From Hungatella sp. UBA5385 (GTDB lineage Bacteria > Bacillota > Clostridia > Lachnospirales > Lachnospiraceae), in contig DHOR01000040.1 of NCBI GenBank assembly GCA_002409995.1, forward strand, positions 145,236 through 209,235: a stretch of 64,000 nucleotides of DNA, given 5' to 3'. How positions within the stretch are numbered: position 1 is the first letter of the stretch; each line of letters opens with the position of its first letter. A program made the translations under genes and the position numbers. The notes under the pieces were generated by a model. The model did no database searches and was not told where the DNA came from. It saw nothing but the letters and a program-made list of their open reading frames with translations. This document shows positions 35,533 to 44,733 of this stretch, in pieces.

Positions 35533-37212
35533 TCACAATAGGTGGAATTTTCTTGCAATGCCTGTAAGCTTTCTTCCTCCCGGCATTCCTGACAGCTCTG
35601 TTTCATTCACAACTCCAAGCTTCAGCAGCAGGACAGCATATACGAGAACTGCTGTAAGAACTGCAAAAATGGTTCCAAGATCATTGCTTTTCACAACAAG
35701 AAATACAAGCTTGTATACCCCAAATGCTGCTGCTCCCATAATACCTGCTGCGATGGTAGGCAGCACAAAGGTCTTTTTAAACTCCTGCCTGTATCTTAGG
35801 TACTTGCTGATGGACCTGCCGTTTAAGAGGCAGATGGTAAGTGCAAATAAAATGTTGGAATGAACCACACTATAGATTCCCATACGAAGTCCAAACAGCA
35901 TAACACAGAGAATGGCAACATGAATAACCAAAGCAATCAAAGCATTTTTCAAAGGTGTTTCCATATGATTAATTCCCTGGAGCACTGCATTGGTCACAGT
36001 GGACAGAGAGAAAAATACCACTGCCAAAGCTCCATACATCATCATCTGAATGAGAGCTGTATTGTCCGCATGACGAAACAGCATATTACAGATAGGTCCT
36101 GCTAACACAGTAAGCCCTACTGTTGCTGGGATAGCAATCAGCATGGAAAAACGGATTACCATGGAAACCTTGCTGATAATCTGTGATCTGTTTTTGCTGG
36201 CAACTGCATTGGATAAGGATGGAATCAAAGAGGATGCCAGGGAGTTTGCAATGGCTACAGGTATATTAAACAGCAAATGATATTTGCCGGAATATAAGCC
36301 CCATGTAACCGCGATCTCTTTGGGGGCAGCTCCTAAAGACTCCAGCCCGTGAGAATAAATACTATTATCAATGACTGTGCTCACATTATAAGCGACACTG
36401 CTGAAGATAATGGGCAGCACTGTCAGAATCAGTACACCGGTTACCTCACCATAGCTATCAACCCTGCCAGTACGGTCTCTCCTTGCCTGTCTCTTCATAA
36501 CAGGTCTGTACAGCATAATAATCAGTATTAAAAGAAGCAATGCAGAAAATGCACCTGCTCCTGTACCAATCGTACCTCCTGCAGCACCAAAAGCATAGGA
36601 ATATGATGTTTCTCCATGAACCAGATTAGCTTTTAAACCTGCTTCAAACAGCTTATGAGCAGCAAAAAGACTGATGACTGCATTAACTATCTGTTCAAAT
36701 ATCTGTGATATGGCAGTAGGAACCATAGTTCCAAGCCCCTGAAAATAACCACGGAGTACACCAAGATAAGCCAGTATCCATACAGTGGGAGCCAAAGTTT
36801 TAAGTGCATACCGGGTATAAGGCATATTTAAGAATGTATTTGCAAAAAAATCCGCTCCAAACCATAGAACGGCAGAGGTTACTCCTCCTACTAAGGTTGC
36901 ATAAACAAGAGACATCCTTAAGATTCTAAATGTGTTTTTATATTCTTTTCTGGCTGTTTTCGTTGCCACCATCTTGGAAACAGCTGTAGGAAGGCTGTAG
37001 GAGGATACAATCAGCAGAATGTTGTAGATAGAATAGGCTGAACCATAGTATCCATTTCCTTCATCTCCCAGAATGGAAGCCAGAGGAATCCTGTAAAACA
37101 TCCCGATCAGCCGCACAATAATACCTGCGGCTGCTAATATACTACCCTGTACCAAAAAGTTGGAGGAATTCTTATTTTCAGTTTTTCTTCTGTTTCTCTT
37201 ATTGTTTTCCAT
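35533..37212 (-). CDS. MOP-superfamily polysaccharide/lipid flippase (SpoVB/MurJ-like)
   Basis: The product is 559 residues with about 14 hydrophobic segments, the size of the polysaccharide-transport/SpoVB family. The N-terminus is basic and Asn-rich, followed by SILAAAGIIVRLIGMFYRIP; IGTGAGAFSAL and LPTAVSKMVATKTARKEYKN are further family-like regions. It probably flips an undecaprenyl-linked sugar such as lipid II. I cannot tell SpoVB, MurJ or an exopolysaccharide flippase from sequence alone. Its start overlaps the DUF3048 stop by 14 nt. Confidence 0.88.
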   Translation of the reverse strand: MENNKRNRRKTENKNSSNFLVQGSILAAAGIIVRLIGMFYRIPLASILGDEGNGYYGSAYSIYNILLIVSSYSLPTAVSKMVATKTARKEYKNTFRILRMSLVYATLVGGVTSAVLWFGADFFANTFLNMPYTRYALKTLAPTVWILAYLGVLRGYFQGLGTMVPTAISQIFEQIVNAVISLFAAHKLFEAGLKANLVHGETSYSYAFGAAGGTIGTGAGAFSALLLLILIIMLYRPVMKRQARRDRTGRVDSYGEVTGVLILTVLPIIFSSVAYNVSTVIDNSIYSHGLESLGAAPKEIAVTWGLYSGKYHLLFNIPVAIANSLASSLIPSLSNAVASKNRSQIISKVSMVIRFSMLIAIPATVGLTVLAGPICNMLFRHADNTALIQMMMYGALAVVFFSLSTVTNAVLQGINHMETPLKNALIALVIHVAILCVMLFGLRMGIYSVVHSNILFALTICLLNGRSISKYLRYRQEFKKTFVLPTIAAGIMGAAAFGVYKLVFLVVKSNDLGTIFAVLTAVLVYAVLLLKLGVVNETELSGMPGGRKLTGIARKFHLL

Positions 37213-38356
37213 ATAATTCTACTTTAGGAGAGTCCTGTGCAGAAATTATGCAGACCCAGGTTTTGCCCTGGTTCAGGATGATCTCGTTGTTCTCCATGTC
37301 GTAATAATGTGTCTTGCCAAGTTCACTGTCCTTAGACCATTTGACAGGTATTCCTCTTCCGCCTGTAATAAAAAAGCCATAGGAATCACCATATACAGCT
37401 ATATCCAGATAAGGGGTAGTGGCATAGTAGCCAGAGGGACAATACTGCAGAAGAATATTCTTTACAGTAATCTCACCTTCATTGCCTTTATGGACACTTC
37501 CATACTGATATCTTTTATAAAGACCGGTTTCCTCATTATATTCAAACCATGGCTTATTCATCTTATATCCCGGATAGACTGTATATGCATCAGTAACACT
37601 GGGAGCGCCCTCCAGAGTCACATCACGTCCGGTCTTGGCAAAGCGGTAATGCCCTTCATAGGAAGCATCATACTGTTCTCTGTATCCAAGCTGTGCAATG
37701 GACTTATTCAGCCGTTCTCCGCTTGTGTAAGCATTGTGAGGGGCCTTTCTGTCGTTTGTCCTATAATAAGCGACACCGCCAATTCCGTCAAGCCCGTTGA
37801 TATTATCCACATTCTTTAGATATGGTTTGGCAAAGGTGCTCTGTCCATAATGGGCATAGATAGCATCAAACTCCCTTGCAAAATATGTATAGTAAGTTCT
37901 GCAGCTTCTTACAGAGCCGATTCGATCCAATCCGTCATAGTCTTCAAAAATTGCCATAAAGCGGTTCATATCCCCCTCTACAGGCGCCTCATAGACTATA
38001 TCTGCCCGGTTGATTCCATATTGAGGGAGTGATGCTTTATCGTTGCTCATCATCACTGCAACCGGTCTTCTGTTGCCTATGGCTGTATCCACCAGCTCCC
38101 CTGTTAAATAACTGCGAATCTTGCCGTCCTTTTCCACACGCTCTTCAAAGGTATAATACTCCCCTTCTTCCAGAGTTTCCTCCTCTGTGGTTTCCTCCGT
38201 TTCACTTTGGATCACAATCTCTTTTGTTTCTGCAGGAAGAGTCTGGGCACTTGTTTCAGGAACAGTAACAGCCACCTCCTCGTGCTTTCTGCATCCGGAT
38301 AAAACTGTAATTGCAAATATCATACTGATCAAAGAAACCCATACTCTCTTTTTCAT
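37199..38356 (-). CDS. DUF3048 (YerB-like) lipoprotein
   Basis: The product is 385 residues. The N-terminus is a signal peptide with lipobox LSGC (Cys about residue 22), then a Thr/Glu-rich linker (about 30-65). The DUF3048 region starts near residue 95 (NRRPVAVMMSNDKASLPQYG, NRADIVYEAPVEGDMNRF), with a C-terminal GRGIPVKWSKDS block. The function is unknown; the family is extracytoplasmic. ATG 38356 overlaps the ybeY stop by 4 nt (ATGA). Confidence 0.93.
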   Translation of the reverse strand: MKKRVWVSLISMIFAITVLSGCRKHEEVAVTVPETSAQTLPAETKEIVIQSETEETTEEETLEEGEYYTFEERVEKDGKIRSYLTGELVDTAIGNRRPVAVMMSNDKASLPQYGINRADIVYEAPVEGDMNRFMAIFEDYDGLDRIGSVRSCRTYYTYFAREFDAIYAHYGQSTFAKPYLKNVDNINGLDGIGGVAYYRTNDRKAPHNAYTSGERLNKSIAQLGYREQYDASYEGHYRFAKTGRDVTLEGAPSVTDAYTVYPGYKMNKPWFEYNEETGLYKRYQYGSVHKGNEGEITVKNILLQYCPSGYYATTPYLDIAVYGDSYGFFITGGRGIPVKWSKDSELGKTHYYDMENNEIILNQGKTWVCIISAQDSPKVELYGKQ

Positions 38357-38850
38357 CTTGTGTAACCCCTCCGATTTAGAATTTCTTCCTGTTTGCGTTC
38401 CATCACAAGGCGTTCGTCATCCTCCATGTGATCGTATCCAAACAGATGAAGCATACTGTGGGCAACTAAAAATGCCAGCTCCCGAGACTGAGAATGACCG
38501 TACTTCTCAGCCTGTTCCTCTACCTTATCTACGGAAATCACAATATCCCCCAGAAGCAGTTCTCCTGTTTCCGGATTAAAATAGTCATTTACCATATCCT
38601 CTAGATGATCAAATTCCGCAGGCTCCTCATAATCTACCATAGGAAAGGACAGCACATCAGTAGGGCTGTCTATATTTCTGTATTCTTTATTAATCTGGCA
38701 GATGTCCTCATTGTCTGTAAGCAGCACATTGACCTCTGCTTCATAAGGACACTCCTCATAATCCATGGATTCCTCCACCACCTGATTAATAATATCCTCG
38801 TAAGGCAGGTCCAGCTTCTTCTCCGCCTCATACTCAATGTTAATCGTCAT
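38353..38850 (-). CDS. ybeY: Endoribonuclease YbeY, rRNA maturation factor
   Basis: YbeY is a zinc-dependent RNase needed for 16S rRNA 3'-end maturation and ribosome quality control. The product is 165 residues. The metal motif is HSMLHLFGYDHME (HxxxHxxxxxH), preceded by LLGDIVISVDKV. VLLTDNEDICQINKEYRNID is the N-terminal family block. It overlaps phoH by 11 nt; the phoH-ybeY order is highly conserved in bacteria. Confidence 0.97.
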   Translation of the reverse strand: MTINIEYEAEKKLDLPYEDIINQVVEESMDYEECPYEAEVNVLLTDNEDICQINKEYRNIDSPTDVLSFPMVDYEEPAEFDHLEDMVNDYFNPETGELLLGDIVISVDKVEEQAEKYGHSQSRELAFLVAHSMLHLFGYDHMEDDERLVMERKQEEILNRRGYTR

Positions 38851-39859
38851 TTCGTGCCTTTCTCCCTACAGACCTTGTCTTCCTGTCTGCCGGTTTTTTC
38901 GCTTCTTTGGCCTCGTAATCATCATAAGCCTGTACTATTTTCTGAACAAGTGGATGACGGACCACATCTGTGTTGGTCAGATAGCAAAAGCCAATATCGT
39001 CAATCTTCTTCAGCACCCGTAAGCCAACGTCCAGCCCTGACACAGCACCGGAAGGAAGATCCTTCTGGGTTCTGTCCCCTGTAACAATGACCTTGGAACC
39101 AAATCCAATACGTGTTAAAAACATCTTCATCTGGGCAGGTGTTGTATTCTGCGCCTCATCAAGAATAATATAGGCATTATCCAAAGTTCTGCCCCGCATA
39201 TAGGCAAGAGGTGCAACTTCAATCAATCCCTTTTCTGCATTATGAAGATAACTTTCCGCTCCCATAATCTGATACAGGGCATCATAGAGAGGCCTTAAGT
39301 AAGGATCAATCTTGCTCTGTAAATCTCCCGGCAGAAAGCCCAGCTTCTCTCCTGCTTCAAGTGCAGGTCTTGTAAGAATAATTCTGCTTACCTCTCCATT
39401 TTTAAATGCCTGGATTGCCATTGCCATAGCAAGGTAGGTCTTACCTGTTCCTGCCGGGCCAACGCCGAATACAATCATCTTCTTCCGGATTAAGTCCACA
39501 TACTGCTTCTGCCCCATAGTTTTGGGTTTTACAGGTTTGCCTGTAATGGTTCTGCAGATAATATCCTTGTCAATTTCCAGAATCTGAGCATCACTTTCTG
39601 TAAATGACAGAGACAATGCATAATCCACATTCTGCTCTGTAATTGCATTCCCCCTCTTGGAAAGCTCTATTAAATTATTAAATACGCTTTTTGCCCTGGC
39701 AACCATTTGCTCAGGTCCAATAATCTTAAGGGCTCCGTCACGAGTGATCATGGTAACGTGCAGAGTCCTTTCTATCTTCTTTAAATAGCTGTCAAATTGC
39801 CCGCATACATTCCTCTCATGCTCTGTGGGAATGTCTATGATAGTTTCAATTACGCTCAT
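38840..39859 (-). CDS. phoH: PhoH-family ATPase
   Basis: The product is 339 residues with a P-loop domain: GVGPAGTGKTYLAMAMA (Walker A), DNAYIILDEAQNTTPAQMKM (Walker B) and VTGDRTQKDLPSG (sensor). The family is thought to act with YbeY in RNA metabolism, in line with their adjacency; exact substrate is unknown. It overlaps yqfD upstream by 14 nt and ybeY downstream by 11 nt, so translation is tightly coupled through this run. Confidence 0.95.
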   Translation of the reverse strand: MSVIETIIDIPTEHERNVCGQFDSYLKKIERTLHVTMITRDGALKIIGPEQMVARAKSVFNNLIELSKRGNAITEQNVDYALSLSFTESDAQILEIDKDIICRTITGKPVKPKTMGQKQYVDLIRKKMIVFGVGPAGTGKTYLAMAMAIQAFKNGEVSRIILTRPALEAGEKLGFLPGDLQSKIDPYLRPLYDALYQIMGAESYLHNAEKGLIEVAPLAYMRGRTLDNAYIILDEAQNTTPAQMKMFLTRIGFGSKVIVTGDRTQKDLPSGAVSGLDVGLRVLKKIDDIGFCYLTNTDVVRHPLVQKIVQAYDDYEAKEAKKPADRKTRSVGRKARNDD

Positions 39860-41093
39860 CTAAATTTATCGTCTCCTCTGGCTCTTCTTGCATCATTCTA
39901 ACCTCAATGCTCTGATTCTTACCTATGGCTTCCTCTGTTACAAAATCCATATGAACCTGACACTGTGATTCGTTATCTTGTATTTTAACATGATTTTCTA
40001 TAATTTGTACCCCTTTTTCCAATAAATTTATTTTTATATTATCATTGATGGTTTCTGCGATCTCTTTTTTCTCCTCTTCTGTATAAGGACGCTCATAGGA
40101 AATAAACTCTTTTCCCGTGATCCTCCCTATGTAAACAGGCAGATAAAAATTCTGGAACAGATGAAGCTGTTCCTCCTCCATAGTCAGCTTCCATGTGGTC
40201 CCCTCAGGTTTTGGACGAAGGAGAAGCAGGGAATATTTCATCACCTTTATAAAATAACCATTTCTCATATTACCGGTTTCAGCATCAATGGTTTTATAAG
40301 GAGAGAAATTTCTCACCATTTGATACTGGGTTTTTGCTGTAATATCTCCATCAGCATGAAGGTAGTGAACATTCATAACCTGCTCATCGTCTCCAATGAC
40401 CTCAAGAGCTCCACTGACCAGCACCTGTCCTTTTTCTACCGTATCTCCAACCCTTACCTTTGGAACGCCCTGGCGGACAATCATGGCTGTTATTATGCCA
40501 GCCTTATCCGCTACAATATTGCAGGGAGACTCATCCTTAACAGGGATAGAGGACAATACCTCATTCTCTTTTATCTTAACCAAAAGTCTGGTTCCTGATA
40601 CTCTTGCCGAAACCCAGGTGATCTCCGGGAATTCTGTACGCAGTGATTCCTCCAGCACATCACAGTCAATCTTACCTTTTGGCATTCCATACCGTATCTC
40701 TTCTGTTTCACAGAATTTTAAAAGAGTATCATAAGTATACATATGGTTTCCCTCAAATTCAATATCCCATACAAATAGAGAAAGACTGTATAAAAGAAGG
40801 AAAAATATGGTGAGGCCTGCAGCGTAAGCCTTTCGCTTTCTGTTGCGGTGTAAAAAAAAAGGAAGTCCAAACTTTTTCATGATTCTAAGTCTGACCTTCG
40901 ATTTTCGTACAAGCGGTTTAATCTTTCGAAACCCTTTCACAGTCATATAGAAACGGCAGCTATGACCGCATTCTCTCAGATTCCAAAGCTCTATCTCATG
41001 AACACTGCACATATTAAAAAAGCGCTCCGGCGAAAAGCCGGTAAGCTCTACCAACAGGTAACCAAACAGACGACGTTTCAGCCATGTAAGCAA
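39846..41093 (-). CDS. yqfD: Sporulation protein YqfD
   Basis: YqfD is a membrane protein made in the mother cell in Bacillus. The product is 415 residues, one transmembrane segment at about 90-108 and an extracytoplasmic domain with SARVSGTRLLVKIKENEV and VRQGVPKVRVGDTVEKGQVL. The N-terminal part is basic. The start codon is TTG 41093, 8 nt after AGGAGG. It lies 29 nt after yqfC, the usual spore-gene pair, and continues into phoH, also as in Bacillus. Confidence 0.93.
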   Translation of the reverse strand: MLTWLKRRLFGYLLVELTGFSPERFFNMCSVHEIELWNLRECGHSCRFYMTVKGFRKIKPLVRKSKVRLRIMKKFGLPFFLHRNRKRKAYAAGLTIFFLLLYSLSLFVWDIEFEGNHMYTYDTLLKFCETEEIRYGMPKGKIDCDVLEESLRTEFPEITWVSARVSGTRLLVKIKENEVLSSIPVKDESPCNIVADKAGIITAMIVRQGVPKVRVGDTVEKGQVLVSGALEVIGDDEQVMNVHYLHADGDITAKTQYQMVRNFSPYKTIDAETGNMRNGYFIKVMKYSLLLLRPKPEGTTWKLTMEEEQLHLFQNFYLPVYIGRITGKEFISYERPYTEEEKKEIAETINDNIKINLLEKGVQIIENHVKIQDNESQCQVHMDFVTEEAIGKNQSIEVRMMQEEPEETINLDERN

Positions 41094-41122
41094 TGATTAC
41101 ACCTCCTATGGGTCACATTCCC

Positions 41123-41425
41123 CTATTCAAATTCCAGGGACTTGATAAATCCGTTGATTTTCATCTCTTCATTGGTGTAATATTCAATCATCAATCTGCT
41201 TCCGCATATATTAATGCGGCAATTTTTTGCCTGAAGCTTAATCATACTATCTGTATACAGTATAATACTGCGGTAATTTTCCACAACAACACTATGGCGC
41301 CCGAGAAAGGATACAAGAACTTCTCCCAAAATCACATCTTTTGGCAGCTTAAGGGCTGAAACCGCTTTGTTCTTCGTCTCTTCCAGCATACCATCACTGC
41401 CTTTCTTCCACTGATATTCTTCCAC
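41123..41425 (-). CDS. yqfC: YabP/YqfC-family sporulation protein
   Basis: The product is 100 residues from GTG 41425, or 88 from ATG 41389. LKLPKDVILGEVLVSFLGRH and VENYRSIILYTDSMIKL are the family blocks. In Bacillus this protein is made under sigma-E and acts in the mother cell. I kept GTG because a possible sigma-E promoter (41443-41471) would give a very short leader to it; ATG 41389 is a good alternative. It is followed by yqfD. Confidence 0.88.
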   Translation of the reverse strand: MEEYQWKKGSDGMLEETKNKAVSALKLPKDVILGEVLVSFLGRHSVVVENYRSIILYTDSMIKLQAKNCRINICGSRLMIEYYTNEEMKINGFIKSLEFE

Positions 41426-41442
41426 CTATACCTGATACTTAT

Positions 41443-41471
41443 AATTTATGTTTGAATTGTTGGAATTATTC
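41443..41471 (-). promoter_or_regulatory. Possible sigma-E promoter of yqfC-yqfD
   Basis: On the minus strand, GAATAATT (41464-41471) and CATAAATT (41443-41450) are 13 bp apart, close to the mother-cell sigma-E consensus. Support comes from the gene content; the match is not perfect. Confidence 0.4.
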
Positions 41472-41476
41472 AGAAA

Positions 41477-41529
41477 TTTAAAATTGGGGTTCGACCCTTT
41501 GCATCAAAGGGTCGAACCCCAATTTTAAA
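41477..41529. repeat. Perfect 25-bp palindromic element
   Basis: The arms 41477-41501 and 41505-41529 are exact reverse complements around the 3-base loop CAT. The arm reads TTTAAAATTGGGGTTCGACC and continues CTTTG. It lies between the rpsU terminator and the yqfC promoter and has no clear U-tail on either side, so a plain terminator is less likely than a small repeat element. A related truncated copy is at 63981-64000. Confidence 0.85.
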
Positions 41530-41534
41530 AACAC

Positions 41535-41569
41535 GAAAAAATCCTGACCACACATATAGTATGGCCAGG
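41535..41569 (-). terminator. Intrinsic terminator after rpsU
   Basis: On the minus strand, CCTGGCCATAC pairs with GTGTGGTCAGG (41543-41569) around TATAT, followed by ATTTTTTCG. Confidence 0.9.
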
Positions 41570-41586
41570 AATTCACTTAATATAAA

Positions 41587-41763
41587 TTAGTTATATTTAC
41601 GTTTTCTTGCAGCTTCAGACTTTTTCTTACGTCTTACGCTTGGCTTCTCGTAATGCTCTCTCTTACGAATTTCCTGCTGGATACCTGCTTTCGCACAGTT
41701 TCTTTTGAATCTGCGTAAAGCGCTATCTAAAGTTTCGTTGTCTTTAACGATTACATTTGACAT
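41587..41763 (-). CDS. rpsU: 30S ribosomal protein S21
   Basis: The product is 58 residues, beginning MSNVIVKDNETLDSALRRFK and ending RKKKSEAARKRKYN, matching bS21. It sits near the anti-Shine-Dalgarno end of 16S rRNA in the 30S subunit. It has a strong promoter and terminator, so it is monocistronic here; in Bacillus it is in a run with yqeY and dnaG-type genes. GGAGGGAGG about 15 nt upstream is the ribosome site, with a hairpin CAGTTGT/ACAACTG (41785-41813) before it. Confidence 0.97.
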   Translation of the reverse strand: MSNVIVKDNETLDSALRRFKRNCAKAGIQQEIRKREHYEKPSVRRKKKSEAARKRKYN

Positions 41764-41839
41764 AGCTCACACCTAACCTCCCTCCAGTTGTGTACTTGTG
41801 CATAATACAACTGTTTGGGTATTTTATAGCACTGATATG

Positions 41840-41867
41840 ATTATAGCATAATTTTGCCATACGTCAA
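41840..41867 (-). promoter_or_regulatory. rpsU promoter
   Basis: On the minus strand, TTGACG (41862-41867), a 16-bp spacer and a perfect TATAAT (41840-41845), starting 22 bp after the alaS stop. Confidence 0.88.
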
Positions 41868-41888
41868 GAAAAATTTTGAATTTTAACA

Positions 41889-44528
41889 CTATTTAATCTG
41901 TTCTGCAGCAATTTCGTAAACTTTCTCAAGACAAGCGTCTACACCTTCCGGATTTTTGCCTCCTGCCTGAGCCATGTTTGGACGGCCGCCGCCGCCACCG
42001 CCTACAAGACCTGCAACAGCTTTAATCAGATTACCTGCATGAGCGCCCTTCTTCTGTGCCTCATCAGTAGCAGTTGCCATTAAATTCACCTTGCCTTCTG
42101 CAACAGATGCTATAACAATCACACCTTCACCCAGTTTTTCCTTCAGTTGATCACCTAAATTACGAAGACCATTCATATCTACATCAGCAACTCTGGCAGC
42201 CAGAACCTTAACACCATTAATATCCTTCACCTGGTCCATAACATCACCAAGGGAGTCTTTAGCCAGCTTGCTCTTTAACTTTTCATTCTCTGAATGGAGA
42301 GCTTTAATCTCTTCCAGCATAGATTCAATCTTAGCATTTAATCCGGCAGGAGCTGCCTTAGCAGTTTTTGCTGCCTCATGAAGCTCTCTCTCTGTCTCCT
42401 GATAATAGCTCATCAGACCATCGCCTGTTAATGCTTCAATTCTTCGAACTCCGGCTGCAATTCCTGCTTCAGACAGAATCTTAAAGGAACCGATCACACG
42501 GGTATTGGAAATATGGGTTCCGCCACATAATTCAGTGGAGAACTCTCCCATCTTAACAACGCGGACACTGTCTCCGTATTTCTCTCCAAAGAGAGCAATC
42601 GCACCGGATTTCTTTGCCTCATCTAAAGTCATAACCTGTGTTTTAACAGGCAGGGATTCTCTGATCTTCTCATTCACCAGCTTCTCCACCTGGGAAATCT
42701 CCTCAGCAGTCATAGCGGAAAAATGAGTGAAGTCAAAACGAAGTCTGTCTCCATCCACAAAGGAACCAGCCTGTTCCACATGCTCACCAAGTACAGTACG
42801 AAGTGCTTTCTGAAGCAGATGAGTAGCGCTGTGGTTCTTGCCTATATTCAAACGATTGGTATCGCTTACCTTGAGAGTTACTGTATCTCCTGTCTGGAAC
42901 ATACCTTTTACCATCTTGCCCACATGGCCTGTTTTTCCACCCTGAAGGTGAATGGTATCCTCTACCTTAAACTCTCCATTATCGCTGGCAATCACACCGA
43001 TATCGCCCTGCTGTCCGCCCATAGTTCCGTAGAATGGTGTCACTTCTGTTATAATGGTTCCGCTGTCACCATCAGTCAGAGCTTCTGCAATCTCAGTATC
43101 AGTTGTAAGTGCTGTAATCTTGGAATCACATTCCAGTGTATCATAGCCCACAAATTCTGTAGTTAATTCTGGATCAAGAGACTGGTATACAGTCACATCA
43201 GCTCCCATGTAGTTAGTGGTCTTTCTGGCGCTTCTTGCCATCTCCCGCTGTTCCTCCATGGCTGCCTTAAAACCGTCCTCATCTACAGTAAAGTTCTTCT
43301 CTTCCAGAATCTCTATGGTTAAATCCAGAGGGAAGCCGTAAGTATCATATAGCTTAAATGCATTCTGTCCAGAAAGTACTGTCTCACCCTTAGCGGACAT
43401 CTCCTTCTGAATCTCGTTAAGAATTGCAAGTCCCTGATCAATGGTATGGTTAAAATTCTCTTCTTCCTGAGCTATTACCTTTAAGATCATAGCCTTTTTC
43501 TCTTCCAGCTCCGGATATCCGTCTTTGGAAAGATCAATAACAATCTTGGATAAATCAGCGAGGAACTCACCTTTAATACCAAGAAGCCTGCCATGACGTG
43601 CAGCCCTTCTAAGGAGACGGCGAAGTACATAACCACGTCCTTCATTAGAAGGCATAATACCATCTGATATCATAAAGGTACAGGAACGCACATGGTCTGT
43701 AATCAGACGAAGGGACACATCCACAGAAGCATCCTTCTTATATTCTGTCTGAGCCAGCTTAGCCACATTCTCAAGCAGTGCCTTAATGGTATCCACATCA
43801 AAAATAGAGTCGACATCCTGCACAATCACTGCAAGACGCTCCAGCCCCATTCCAGTATCAATATTCTTCTGGTCCAGCTCTTCATAATGACCTTTGCCAT
43901 CACTTTCAAACTGGGTAAATACATTATTCCACACTTCCATATAGCGGTCACATTCACAGCCTACCGTACAGTCAGGGCTGCCGCAGCCATACTTCTCTCC
44001 CCTGTCATAATAAATCTCTGAACAGGGTCCGCAGGGTCCTGCCCCATGCTCCCAGAAGTTGTCCTCTTTACCAAAACGGAAGATGCGGTCTTTGGCAATT
44101 CCCATCTCTTTATTCCAGATGTCAAATGCCTCGTCATCCTCTTCATATACAGAAGGATAGAGCCTGTCTGCCTCAAGGCCTACTACTTCCGTTAAAAATT
44201 CCCATGACCACTGAATTGCCTCTCTCTTAAAATAATCCCCAAAAGAGAAGTTGCCAAGCATCTCAAAAAATGTGCCATGACGTGCAGTCTTACCTACATT
44301 CTCAATATCACCTGTTCTGATACACTTCTGACAGGTTGTCACTCTTTTTCTTGGAGGAATCTCCTGGCCTGTAAAATATGGCTTAAGAGGAGCCATACCT
44401 GAGTTGATTAACAACAGGCTCTTATCGTTATGAGGAACCAGGGAGAAGCTTTTCATAGCCAAATGTCCCTTACTTTCAAAAAATTCAAGGAACATTCTCC
44501 TCAGTTCATTAACACCGTACTTCGTCAC
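41889..44528 (-). CDS. alaS: Alanyl-tRNA synthetase
   Basis: AlaRS charges tRNA-Ala. The product is 879 residues, the usual length. The class II catalytic domain is N-terminal (about 1-240, MFLEFFESKGHLAMKSFSLV and LLINSGMAPLKPYF). The editing domain has the zinc motifs HSATHLLQ and CGGTHI (HxxxH ... CxxxH). The C-terminal Ala-A domain has KAVAGLVGGGGGGRPNMAQ. The start codon is GTG 44528, 8 nt after GGAGG. A 48-residue membrane peptide gene is immediately upstream; no T-box was seen in the leader. Confidence 0.98.
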   Translation of the reverse strand: MTKYGVNELRRMFLEFFESKGHLAMKSFSLVPHNDKSLLLINSGMAPLKPYFTGQEIPPRKRVTTCQKCIRTGDIENVGKTARHGTFFEMLGNFSFGDYFKREAIQWSWEFLTEVVGLEADRLYPSVYEEDDEAFDIWNKEMGIAKDRIFRFGKEDNFWEHGAGPCGPCSEIYYDRGEKYGCGSPDCTVGCECDRYMEVWNNVFTQFESDGKGHYEELDQKNIDTGMGLERLAVIVQDVDSIFDVDTIKALLENVAKLAQTEYKKDASVDVSLRLITDHVRSCTFMISDGIMPSNEGRGYVLRRLLRRAARHGRLLGIKGEFLADLSKIVIDLSKDGYPELEEKKAMILKVIAQEEENFNHTIDQGLAILNEIQKEMSAKGETVLSGQNAFKLYDTYGFPLDLTIEILEEKNFTVDEDGFKAAMEEQREMARSARKTTNYMGADVTVYQSLDPELTTEFVGYDTLECDSKITALTTDTEIAEALTDGDSGTIITEVTPFYGTMGGQQGDIGVIASDNGEFKVEDTIHLQGGKTGHVGKMVKGMFQTGDTVTLKVSDTNRLNIGKNHSATHLLQKALRTVLGEHVEQAGSFVDGDRLRFDFTHFSAMTAEEISQVEKLVNEKIRESLPVKTQVMTLDEAKKSGAIALFGEKYGDSVRVVKMGEFSTELCGGTHISNTRVIGSFKILSEAGIAAGVRRIEALTGDGLMSYYQETERELHEAAKTAKAAPAGLNAKIESMLEEIKALHSENEKLKSKLAKDSLGDVMDQVKDINGVKVLAARVADVDMNGLRNLGDQLKEKLGEGVIVIASVAEGKVNLMATATDEAQKKGAHAGNLIKAVAGLVGGGGGGRPNMAQAGGKNPEGVDACLEKVYEIAAEQIK

Positions 44529-44542
44529 GTCAATATCCTCCG

Positions 44543-44689
44543 TTAGTTCTTTTCTTTTATCTGATCTGACTTTTTCAAATCCTTATAGTCCCTGAATTTC
44601 TTACCACACACAATGCCTCCCCCAGCTACTAAAAGGAGAAGCACAAACTTAATGGCTGTTTCCAGGAAACTTGCTAAAATTGCTGTCAT
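44543..44689 (-). CDS. Small single-span membrane protein upstream of alaS
   Basis: The ORF is 48 codons. MTAILASFLETAIKFVLLLL is a hydrophobic segment to about residue 28 (VAGGGIVCG), followed by a strongly basic and charged tail (KKFRDYKDLKK and SDQIKEKN). CAGGAGGG lies 7 nt before ATG 44689, a very good ribosome site. It is 14 nt before the alaS GTG, so it is probably cotranscribed. I do not recognise a characterised family. The small size explains why routine calling may miss it. Confidence 0.75.
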   Translation of the reverse strand: MTAILASFLETAIKFVLLLLVAGGGIVCGKKFRDYKDLKKSDQIKEKN

Positions 44690-44733
44690 ATTTTAACCCT
44701 CCTGACATTAAATCGTAAATAACTGATTATCTT

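Noticed and set aside
41477..41529. tRNA fragment or tRNA-derived T-arm
   Set aside because: GGTTCGA resembles a T-arm, but there is no acceptor, D-arm, anticodon or CCA, and the palindrome is otherwise unlike a tRNA.
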